In this document: piece by piece, positions 25,652 to 33,377 of the stretch
Numbering within the stretch: the first letter of the stretch is position 1
Layout of the letters: each line of letters opens with the position of its first letter
NCBI GenBank assembly: GCA_016871805.1
Contig: VHCG01000001.1
Span: 1-64,000 of the forward strand
Direction: 5' to 3'
DNA: 64,000 nucleotides
Origin: Verrucomicrobiota bacterium
GTDB lineage: Bacteria; Verrucomicrobiota; Verrucomicrobiia; Limisphaerales; UBA9464
Translations under genes and position numbers: made by a program
The notes under the pieces: generated by a model
What the model was told of the DNA's origin: nothing
Databases searched by the model: none
The model's input: the letters and a program-made list of their open reading frames with translations, nothing else

Positions 25652-28600
25652 AGTCCCTGCTGCGTCTCCTCCCGCTGACAATCCCGGTCTGGCTACCCGC
25701 CGCGGACTTCCACGATCCCAACGCCGACCGCGCGGCCCTGCCGAAGGTGCCCGTCGGGTTCGAGATCTCCTTCTTCGCCAAGGAACCACTCGTCCGACAA
25801 CCCTGCTCCATGGCGTTCGACGCCCGGGGTCGGCTGTGCGTCGGCATGGGACCCCAGTACCGGAACCCGAAGCCCGACACCCCTGGTGACAGCGTCGTGC
25901 TCGTGTTGGACGACGACGGCGACGGCCGGGCGGATCGCACCCGGGTCTTCGCTACCAGGTTCAACGCGATCCAGGGCCTCGCCTGGCACGGACGCGACCT
26001 CTGGGTCGCCAATGCCCCGGATCTGACCGTCGTGCGGGACCTCGATGGGGATGACGAGGCGGACGAATACGTCCGGATCTACACCGATCTCGGCAATCTC
26101 GAGCATGGGCTGCACGGGTTGAACTGGGCGCCGGACGGACGCCTCTACCTGAGCAAGGGCAATTCGAAGGGCCTCACCCAGCCGGGTCGGGTCGCGCCGA
26201 AGGCGTTCCGGGATCTCTGGGGCGTGCGGGCCCCGGTGGGCACGCCCGACCTGCCGCCCCCGCAGACGTTCCGCAAGGGCGAGTACCGGAAGGCCTACCA
26301 TGATCCGGCCGACGATTGGGGCCTCGAGGGCGGTGTGCTGCGGTGCGAGGACGGCGGGACCGGGCTCGAGATCGTGTCGCGCGGCATGCGGAACCCGTGG
26401 GACATGACGTTCGACGGCGGCTTCAACGCCCTGGTGACCGACAACGACCAGAATTCCGGTGACCGCGTGTTCCTGTCGTTCCAGGGGGCTCACTTCGGGT
26501 GGAACCATCCATGGAGCGCCCACTGGGGCACCCCACCCCATCCCCCGACGGCCCCGGTGAGCGGCCCCCTCCATGAGGGCTCGTACACCGGCATCGTGTT
26601 CGGCGATTCGCCGGCGTTTCCAGGATCGCATCGACAGGTGTTCTTCGTGAACGACTGGCTGCGGAAGGCGACCTTCGTCTGGCGTCCGGTGTGGGACGGC
26701 GCGCTGCTGAAACCCGCAGGCGGCGACTGGGAACCGTTCATCGACGGGGGCCGCTCGCTGTTCCGTCCGACCGATCTCGAGATCGGACCCGACGGCGCTC
26801 TGTGGATCCTCGGCTGGAGCGCCGGCTATGGCGCGGAGTACCGCGACGGACAGATGACCAGCGAGGGACGGGTGTTCCGCGTGACGGCCACCGGACGGAA
26901 GCCGGCGCCGGCCCTGGCGTCCAGGCGGGCCCGGCCGATGTCGGACCGGACCCCGACCGAGCTGATCGAGGATCTCGACGGACTCCTGCCGGTGTGGCGG
27001 ATCGATGCCCAGGACGAGCTGGTTCGACGCGGCGACACGGTCCGACCTGCCCTCCTCGCAGCCCTGAAGAAGCGACCGCCCTCCGAGACCCGCGAGACCT
27101 GGCTGCTCTGGACCCTGGGTCGCGGCCCGCTCGCGGATCGGTCCCGGGACGAGATCCTGCTGCAGTGGCTCAGGATGCCGGACACGGGTCTGAACCGCCG
27201 CATCCAGTGCGCGCGCATCCTCGCCGATCGGACCCGACGTCGCGGCACCGGCGCGGCATTGCCCAAGGCGGTGGTCTCCCTGCTGGAACACGCCGAGCCG
27301 CGCCTCCGCTTCGAGGCGGTCCAGGCCATCGGCCTGTGCCGACAGACCTCCACCCGCGACGCGCTGCTGCGCGCCCTGGCCACCGAATCGGATCGCGTCA
27401 CCGCCTACGCCGGCTGGCAGGCCCTGAGGCGCATCACGCCGGGGGACATTCTGGAGTCCCTGCTCGCCGACCCGCGTCCCGGCGTCCGACGCAGCGCCCT
27501 GCTGGCGCTGCTCGAGGATCAGGCCCTCGTGGACGGACAGGTCCGGCCCCTGGCGGCGGATCCGGATCCGTCGGTCCGGGAGATCGCTGCGCTCTGGCTG
27601 CAGAAGTCGGGCGCCGGCGCCGGAAGCGTCGAAGTCCGAGGCCGTCCGCTGGAGGCCGTGTTGTCGGGAGGCAAGGCCCACGAACCGGTCCTGCTGCCGG
27701 TGCGCTCGACGTCGACCACCCTCGACCAGGCCCTGGCGGCACTCGATTCCGGCTCTGCCGAACGCGGGGCCCGATGGTTCCACGCCCCGGGTGGGGCCGG
27801 CTGCGCACAGTGCCACCGGTTCAACGGTCAGGGAAATGCGTTCGGACCCGAACTCACAGCCATCGCCGACCGGGCGCCGGTCCGCCACCTCGTCCAATCC
27901 CTCCTCGAGCCCAATGCCGTCATCACCGAGGGATTCCAGCTCCTGACCGTCCAGACCCGGGACGCCGAACACTCCGGCATCCTCCTCGAGGAGAGCGGAC
28001 TGTCGGTGACCCTCGGCCTCGCGACCGGCGAGCGGGTGGTGATTCCGAAATCGAAGATCGTCGACCGGACCACGGAGAAGACCTCGGCCATGCCGGCGTT
28101 CGACACCGTCCTCGGTCCCGCGGAGGTCGCAGACCTCGTCGCCTACCTCCGAAGCCGTCCCGCGCCTGCCGCATCGACCCCGGCGACGGCAACACTCCCG
28201 GCAGCCACATCGGGATTCGGGTTCGAGGACACGGAGGGACGACTCCGGATCCGACGGAACGGCCAACCGCTGGCGGAGTTCGTATACCGGGACGACCGGA
28301 TCCTGCGCCCCCACTTCGCCAACCTCCATGCCCTCGACGGTTCCCGGGTCACCCGCCGCCAGCCGCCCGTGTCGGGACAGGACGCAACCGACCACGACAC
28401 CATGCATCCGGGGCTGTGGCTGGGGTTCGGTGACATCAGCGGCGTCGACTTCTGGCGCAACCGCGGCCGCATCGACCATGTCGCGTTCGTCGACTCCCCG
28501 TCGGTCCAGGAGGGCACCCTCCGCTTCGCGACGGAATCGCGGCTCCGCGGTCCCGACGGCACCACGCTGGGTGCGATGACGAACCGGTTCACGATCCAGC

Positions 28601-29082
28601 CGGGGGACGGCTTGTGGATGCTGACGTGGGAGGCGGTCCTGGTGCCAGCGGGGACCGAGCTGGTGCTGGGGGACCAGGAGGAGATGGGCTTCGCGGCACG
28701 GGTGGCCACACCGCTGACCGAGAAGATCGGGGGTCGGATCCTCAGCAGCACGGGGCGGGTGTCGGCCCAGCAGACGTGGGGACAGGCGGCCGACTGGTGC
28801 GACTACGCCCGGGCGGTGGAGGGGCGGTCGACCGGGATCACCCTGATGGCGGATCCATCCAACTTCCGACCGAGCTGGTGGCACAACCGGGACTACGGCG
28901 TCTTCGTGGCGAACCCGTTTGGTCGCGAGGCGATGAAGCAGGGGGCGAAGAGCGCCGTGGTCGTGAAACCGGGGAGCCCGCTGCGCCTGCGGTTCGGAGC
29001 GGTGCTGCATTCCGGTCCGGCCGAGCCGCCCTTCGATCCGACAGCGGCCTACCTGCGTTTCAGAAACCGCTCCACTCCCTGA
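25648..29082 (+). CDS. PVC-type haem-binding dehydrogenase fused to cytochrome c and DUF6807
   Basis: 1144 residues from the ATG at 25648; the ORF track's 1580-residue version reads through the MFS gene in another frame. Order: signal peptide; a soluble-quinoprotein-like beta-propeller (about 20-430: 'VGFEISFFAKEPLVRQPCSMAFDARGR', 'NLEHGLHGLNW', 'MRNPWDMTFD'); HEAT-like repeats (about 430-660); a cytochrome c segment with 'CAQCHRFNGQG' near residue 720; and a C-terminal DUF6807/PmoA-like domain (about 850-1144: 'HPGLWLGFGDISGVDFWRNRGRI', 'YGVFVANPFGRE'). The first three modules are the standard Verrucomicrobiota/Planctomycetota membrane-bound dehydrogenase build; the attached DUF6807 is less common. 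Periplasmic; substrate probably a carbohydrate derivative. Confidence 0.9.
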   Translation: MKSLLRLLPLTIPVWLPAADFHDPNADRAALPKVPVGFEISFFAKEPLVRQPCSMAFDARGRLCVGMGPQYRNPKPDTPGDSVVLVLDDDGDGRADRTRVFATRFNAIQGLAWHGRDLWVANAPDLTVVRDLDGDDEADEYVRIYTDLGNLEHGLHGLNWAPDGRLYLSKGNSKGLTQPGRVAPKAFRDLWGVRAPVGTPDLPPPQTFRKGEYRKAYHDPADDWGLEGGVLRCEDGGTGLEIVSRGMRNPWDMTFDGGFNALVTDNDQNSGDRVFLSFQGAHFGWNHPWSAHWGTPPHPPTAPVSGPLHEGSYTGIVFGDSPAFPGSHRQVFFVNDWLRKATFVWRPVWDGALLKPAGGDWEPFIDGGRSLFRPTDLEIGPDGALWILGWSAGYGAEYRDGQMTSEGRVFRVTATGRKPAPALASRRARPMSDRTPTELIEDLDGLLPVWRIDAQDELVRRGDTVRPALLAALKKRPPSETRETWLLWTLGRGPLADRSRDEILLQWLRMPDTGLNRRIQCARILADRTRRRGTGAALPKAVVSLLEHAEPRLRFEAVQAIGLCRQTSTRDALLRALATESDRVTAYAGWQALRRITPGDILESLLADPRPGVRRSALLALLEDQALVDGQVRPLAADPDPSVREIAALWLQKSGAGAGSVEVRGRPLEAVLSGGKAHEPVLLPVRSTSTTLDQALAALDSGSAERGARWFHAPGGAGCAQCHRFNGQGNAFGPELTAIADRAPVRHLVQSLLEPNAVITEGFQLLTVQTRDAEHSGILLEESGLSVTLGLATGERVVIPKSKIVDRTTEKTSAMPAFDTVLGPAEVADLVAYLRSRPAPAASTPATATLPAATSGFGFEDTEGRLRIRRNGQPLAEFVYRDDRILRPHFANLHALDGSRVTRRQPPVSGQDATDHDTMHPGLWLGFGDISGVDFWRNRGRIDHVAFVDSPSVQEGTLRFATESRLRGPDGTTLGAMTNRFTIQPGDGLWMLTWEAVLVPAGTELVLGDQEEMGFAARVATPLTEKIGGRILSSTGRVSAQQTWGQAADWCDYARAVEGRSTGITLMADPSNFRPSWWHNRDYGVFVANPFGREAMKQGAKSAVVVKPGSPLRLRFGAVLHSGPAEPPFDPTAAYLRFRNRSTP

Positions 29083-29111
29083 GCCATCCAGAGCCATCCT
29101 CGCCCCGGTCC

Positions 29112-30596
29112 ATGTCCGAACCCTTCAAGCTGACCCGCATCGCCTCGCTCAAGACCGTCGACGAGTTCCGTGCCCATCTCGCGTCGCTCGGACTCGACAT
29201 CCCGACCGAGGACACCCTCGCCACAACCGGGTCCCCGCTGCTCCAACCGGTGGGCGGACTGACGATCCACGGGAAGACGATCGGCAACCGGTGGGCGATC
29301 CACCCGATGGAGGGCTGGGACGGCACCACGGATGGCGGGGTCACCGACGACATGCGGCGCCGCTGGCGTCGGTTCGGAGAAAGCGGGGCGAAGCTGATCT
29401 TCGGCGGCGAGGCCATGGCGGTCCGGCCCGACGGACGGGCCAACCCGAACCAGCTCATCCTCCAGGAGTCCAACCGCGACGGACTCCGGGAACTCCTCGG
29501 CATCCTCCGCGACGCCCACCAGCAGCACCACGGGACCACGGAGGACCTCGTGGTCGGGTTCCAGCTGACCCATTCGGGACGCTTCTGTCGTCCGAACGAC
29601 AAGAAACGCTTCGAGCCCCGGGTCGCCTTCCGGCATCCGCTGCTGGATGGACGCTTCCGGGTGGACTCCGACGCCCAGGTGCTCACGGATGACGAGGTCC
29701 GGGACCTGATCCGGGACTACGTCCGCGCGGCGCGCCTCGCACAGGAGGTCGGAGCCGACTTCGTCGACCTCAAGCACTGCCACGGCTACCTGCTTCACGA
29801 GTTCCTTGGCGCCCACACCCGCCCGGGCCCCTACGGCGGCAGCTTCGAGAACCGGACCCGGATCCTGCGTGAGATCGTCGAGGGTATCCGGGCCGACGGG
29901 AACCCCATCGACATCGCGGTCCGCCTGAGCGCCTTCGACTTCGTCCCGTTCCGTCCGGATCCGGCCCGATCACAGCCCGGCAAACCCGGTCCCGGAATCC
30001 CGGAGGACTACTCGGCCCACCTTCCCTACCGGTTTGGATTCGGGATCGATCCGCACCATCCGGAGACACACGACCTGACCGAGACCTTCCGGTTCGCCGA
30101 CCTTTGCGTGGACCTCGGGATCCGGCTGCTCAACCTCACCGCCGGATCGCCCTACTACAACCCGCACATCCAGCGCCCCGCAGCCTATCCGCCATCGGAT
30201 GGCTACCAGCCGGCGCACGACCCGTTGATCGACGTGGCGCGGCAGCTGGACGTCGTGCGCCGGGTGAAGGCCCACCTCGCCGGACGCGGCGCCGCGGTGG
30301 TCGGCACCGCGTACAGCTACCTGCAGGAATACCTGCCCCACGTGGCGCAGGCCGTGGTGCGACGGGGCTGGACCGATCTCGTCGGCCTCGGACGCATGAC
30401 CCTCAGCTATCCCGGCATCCTGTCCGATGCGACCCGCCAGGGAGTCCTGACGCCGCGGCTGCTGTGTCGGACCTTCAGCGACTGCACCACCGCGCCGCGC
30501 AATGGTCTGATCTCAGGGTGCTATCCGCTCGACGACCACTACCGGGTCAAACCGGAGGCCAAGCGGCTCAAGGCGATCAAGAAGGGATCGGCCTAG
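29112..30596 (+). CDS. NADH:flavin oxidoreductase / old yellow enzyme family protein
   Basis: 494 residues from the ATG at 29112. It has the FMN TIM-barrel with the OYE-like N-terminus ('GLTIHGKTIGNRWAIHPMEGWDG'), 'EDLVVGFQLTHSGRF', the catalytic pair region 'VDLKHCHGYLLHEFLGAHTRPGPYGGSFENRTR' and the phosphate-binding 'VGLGRMTLSYP'. Only the barrel is present; the FAD/NAD domain of 2,4-dienoyl-CoA reductases is missing. Near the C-terminus three Cys ('LLCRTFSDCTT...SGC') are spaced like the remains of an Fe-S binding segment. It probably reduces or dehydrates an oxo-intermediate in the catabolic operon; it is 29 bases after the large dehydrogenase. Confidence 0.88.
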   Translation: MSEPFKLTRIASLKTVDEFRAHLASLGLDIPTEDTLATTGSPLLQPVGGLTIHGKTIGNRWAIHPMEGWDGTTDGGVTDDMRRRWRRFGESGAKLIFGGEAMAVRPDGRANPNQLILQESNRDGLRELLGILRDAHQQHHGTTEDLVVGFQLTHSGRFCRPNDKKRFEPRVAFRHPLLDGRFRVDSDAQVLTDDEVRDLIRDYVRAARLAQEVGADFVDLKHCHGYLLHEFLGAHTRPGPYGGSFENRTRILREIVEGIRADGNPIDIAVRLSAFDFVPFRPDPARSQPGKPGPGIPEDYSAHLPYRFGFGIDPHHPETHDLTETFRFADLCVDLGIRLLNLTAGSPYYNPHIQRPAAYPPSDGYQPAHDPLIDVARQLDVVRRVKAHLAGRGAAVVGTAYSYLQEYLPHVAQAVVRRGWTDLVGLGRMTLSYPGILSDATRQGVLTPRLLCRTFSDCTTAPRNGLISGCYPLDDHYRVKPEAKRLKAIKKGSA

Positions 30597-30618
30597 CCAA
30601 TCCACGGAAGCGACCGCC

Positions 30619-31473
30619 ATGCACCACGACCCCATCGGCCTGATCGGACTCGGACTGATGGGTACGGCTCTGACGGAGCGCCTGCTGGAGCATGGCCTCC
30701 CGGTGGTGGTCTGGAACCGGACCCGATCGAAGGCCGACCCGCTGATCGCCCTCGGGGCGCGCTGGAGCGACAACCCGCTCGTGGACTGTCGAAGGGTCCT
30801 TGTGAGCCTCTATGACAGTGCCTCGGTGGAGGCGGTCCTGACACCTCTTCTGGTCCAGGCCCCGGTTGGCCGGGTGATCCTCGACACGACGACCGGCGAT
30901 CCGGAGTCGACGATGGCCCTCGGTTCGAGATGTGCCGATCGAGGCCTCCAGTACCTCGATGCGCCCATCTCAGGCTCGAGCGAGCAGACCCGACGGGGCG
31001 ACGTGACCCTCTTCGTGGGGGGGGACCGGGCGACGTTCGAGTCGTGCGCCGACCTGTGGTCGATCCTGGGCCGTCGGGTGCTGCATGTGGGACCGTGCGG
31101 GAGTGCGGCCCGGATGAAGCTGATCACCAACCTCGTGCTGGGACTGAACCGCGCGGCGTTGGCGGAGGGCTTGGCGTTCGCGGAGGCGCTGGGAGTGGAT
31201 CCTGCCGCGGCCCTCGAGGCGCTCAAGAACAGCAATGCATTCTCCCGTGCGATGGACGTGAAGGGCGACAAGATGGTGTCGCGGGACTATGCCCCGCAGG
31301 CCCGGTTGTCCCAGCATCTGAAGGACGTCCGACTCATCCTCGACGCGGCGAGTGGGTCAGGACTCACGCTGCCCCTGGCGGAGGCCCACCGTCGACTGAT
31401 GGAACATGCGGAGCGGCTCGGACTCGGTGACCAGGACAACAGCGTCATCCTCGAGGTCCTTCGTCGGAGGTAA
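30619..31473 (+). CDS. NAD(P)-dependent beta-hydroxyacid dehydrogenase
   Basis: 284 residues. A Rossmann start 'IGLIGLGLMGTALTERLLEHG' is followed by 'NRTRSKADPL'. The substrate loop 'YLDAPISGSSEQTRRGDVTLFVGG' corresponds to the DAPVSGG motif, and the catalytic Lys lies in 'CGSAARMKLITNL'. The C-terminal helical domain is complete ('SQHLKDVRLILDAASGSGLTLPLAEA'). This is the 3-hydroxyisobutyrate / tartronate semialdehyde / glyoxylate reductase superfamily. With the DapA-like aldolase and MFS porter it suggests breakdown of a C5-C6 sugar acid through a semialdehyde. Last gene of the operon; repeat copy B begins 4 bases after its stop. Confidence 0.9.
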   Translation: MHHDPIGLIGLGLMGTALTERLLEHGLPVVVWNRTRSKADPLIALGARWSDNPLVDCRRVLVSLYDSASVEAVLTPLLVQAPVGRVILDTTTGDPESTMALGSRCADRGLQYLDAPISGSSEQTRRGDVTLFVGGDRATFESCADLWSILGRRVLHVGPCGSAARMKLITNLVLGLNRAALAEGLAFAEALGVDPAAALEALKNSNAFSRAMDVKGDKMVSRDYAPQARLSQHLKDVRLILDAASGSGLTLPLAEAHRRLMEHAERLGLGDQDNSVILEVLRRR

Positions 31474-31476
31474 CGA

Positions 31477-31890
31477 GGGGACCCACACGGCGACGCGGAG
31501 ACACGGAGGAAAGACGAGGGAGATGAGGGAGACGAAGACCGAGGCGATGCCGGTAGGGCTGTGCTCCGCCACGGCCCCATCTCGATCCGATGCGCGTCGT
31601 GCACCCGTGAATGGGGACGGTGTCACTGACGCGTCACAGGATCCCGGCTGGGCCGGTTCGATCCACTCCACCCTCGCGGTCTAGATGGGGACGCCACGGA
31701 GGCCGTCCCTACCGGGGTGGGCGCTCCCGCGCACAGTGATGCAGGGCACTGCATCACCCACCCATCGATGCCTTCGGCTTCGAAAAGCACCGGCAACTCA
31801 TGGAGCCAAGGCACCGCTGCCACCCACCCCTTCTCGCCCTGCCTCTCTCCCGTCTTACCTCCGCGTCTCCGCGTCACCGTGTGAGTCCCC
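31477..31890. repeat. Full-length MITE-like element with terminal inverted repeats (copy B)
   Basis: About 414 bp between convergent genes. The ends are 'GGGGACCCACACGGCGACGC' and the inverse of 'GGGGACTCACACGGTGACGC'. The interior is collinear with copy A: the same 'GATGCCGGTAGGGCTGTG' block, 'GTCTAGATGGGGACGCCACG', and the double hairpin with core stem GTGATGCAG/CTGCATCAC at 31736-31757. Stretches where A and B differ lie mainly between hairpins. It fills the whole intergenic region 31474-31898; no gene is seen there. Confidence 0.87.
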
Positions 31891-31898
31891 TCCCCCGA

Positions 31899-33377
31899 TC
31901 ACGACAGGATCTCGGAGACAACACGGCCATGGACGTCGGTCAGACGGAAATTGCGCCCCTGGAACCGGTAGGTCAGCCGTTCGTGGTCGATTCCCATCAG
32001 ATGCAGGATCGTCGCCTGCAGGTCGTGCACGTGGACCCCATCAGTCACCACGTTCATGCCCAGATCGTCCGTCTCCCCGTGGCTCAACCCCGCCTTCACC
32101 CCGCCCCCCGCCATCCAGGTCGTATAGGCGTAGGGATGATGGTCCCGACCCCAGTTCTTGCGGTCGTCGAGAGCGCCCTGGATGAACGGGGTCCGACCAA
32201 ACTCCCCGCCCCAGATCACGAGCGTGTCGTCGAGCAACCCGCGCTGTTGCAGATCCAGGACGAGTCCGGCCGACGGCTGATCGGTGTCGCGGCACTGGGT
32301 GTACAGCTCGGTCGTGAGACTCCGATGCTGGTCCCATCCGGGGGGCATCACCTGGACGCATCGGACGCCCCGCTCGACGAGGCGTCGGGCCATGAGGCAG
32401 TTGTACGCGAAGGTCCCTTGCTCCCGGACGCTCGGCCCATAGAGCGAGAGCACGCTTTCGGGTTCCTTCGACAGATCCGTCAGTTCCGGAACGCTCGTCT
32501 GCATCCGGAACGCCATCTCGTACTGGGCGATGCGCGCGGCGATCTCGGGATCGCCATGCTCCTGGAGCTTCCGCGCATTGAGCGCCGCCAGGTCGTCGAG
32601 CATGGCGCGGCGCAGGGAGGGATCGAGTCCCGAGGGATTGCTCAGATAGAGGACCGGATCTCCGTTGCCGCGGAACTTCACGCCCTGGTAGCGCGAGGGC
32701 AGGAACCCCGAGCCCCAGTAGAAATCGTAGAAGATCTGTCCGCAGGTGGTGCCCTTGCTGACCGAGGTCATGACCACGAACGCCGGCAGGTTCTCGGTCT
32801 CGCAACCCAACCCGTAGGTGAGCCACGCCCCGAGCGTGGGGCGTCCCGGGATCTGGGCGCCGCTCAGCATCAGCGAGATCGCCGGCGCGTGGTTCACGGC
32901 GTTGGTATGCATACCCTTCACGAAGCACAGTCGGTCCGCCACCTGGGCTGTGTACGGCAGGAACTCGCTCACCCAGGCGCCGCTCTGTCCGCGCTGGTGG
33001 AAGGGCTCGACCGGCGCCAGCAGCAGCTTGCCGTCGGCCTCGCCGGTCATCGTGCTGAAGCGCTTGCCCGCAACGTAGCCGTCGGGGACGGACTTCCCGT
33101 GCAGCTCCCGGAGCTTCGGCTTGTAGTCGAAGAGGTCGACATGCGTCGGGGCCCCGTTCTGGAAGAGATAGATGACGTGCTTGGCCCGGGGCGGCTTCGG
33201 TGGATACCCCGGCAGTCCCTGGAGCCCACCGCCCGACATCGCAGCCGCGGCCCCGCCCCGTCCCAGCAGCGACGCCAGCGCCCCGGTGCCAAGGGCCGTG
33301 GCCCCACGCCCGAGGAAGGTTCTCCGGTTCAGCAGCAGCTGGCTCTCGTCCAAGGGGTTCATCGGATCATTCGACAT
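31899..33377 (-). CDS. DUF1501 Tat-exported protein
   Basis: 492 residues. The Tat signal is 'LLNRRTFLGRGATALG'. The body is the DUF1501 family, distantly related to sulfatase/alkaline phosphatase folds: 'AKHVIYLFQNGAPTHVDLFDYKPKL', 'WGGEFGRTPFIQG', 'GRDHHPYAYTTWMAGGGVKAGLSHG' and 'HLMGIDHERLTYRFQGRNFRLTDVHG'. Exported, reaction unproven; such genes always travel with a DUF1549/DUF1553 partner, as here, where the ATG overlaps that gene's end by 11 bases. The pair is characteristic of Planctomycetota and Verrucomicrobiota and is often near sulfatases or glycan genes. Confidence 0.93.
   Translation of the reverse strand: MSNDPMNPLDESQLLLNRRTFLGRGATALGTGALASLLGRGGAAAAMSGGGLQGLPGYPPKPPRAKHVIYLFQNGAPTHVDLFDYKPKLRELHGKSVPDGYVAGKRFSTMTGEADGKLLLAPVEPFHQRGQSGAWVSEFLPYTAQVADRLCFVKGMHTNAVNHAPAISLMLSGAQIPGRPTLGAWLTYGLGCETENLPAFVVMTSVSKGTTCGQIFYDFYWGSGFLPSRYQGVKFRGNGDPVLYLSNPSGLDPSLRRAMLDDLAALNARKLQEHGDPEIAARIAQYEMAFRMQTSVPELTDLSKEPESVLSLYGPSVREQGTFAYNCLMARRLVERGVRCVQVMPPGWDQHRSLTTELYTQCRDTDQPSAGLVLDLQQRGLLDDTLVIWGGEFGRTPFIQGALDDRKNWGRDHHPYAYTTWMAGGGVKAGLSHGETDDLGMNVVTDGVHVHDLQATILHLMGIDHERLTYRFQGRNFRLTDVHGRVVSEILS

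Noticed and set aside
24122-25789. 555-residue minus-strand ORF over the MFS gene
   Set aside because: Highly charged Gly/Glu/Asp/Arg composition typical of antisense reading of a membrane-protein gene.
25693-29097. 1134-residue minus-strand ORF opposite the large dehydrogenase
   Set aside because: Antisense shadow caused by high GC; composition is Arg/Gly/His-rich with no recognisable domain, while the plus strand encodes a clear multi-domain protein.
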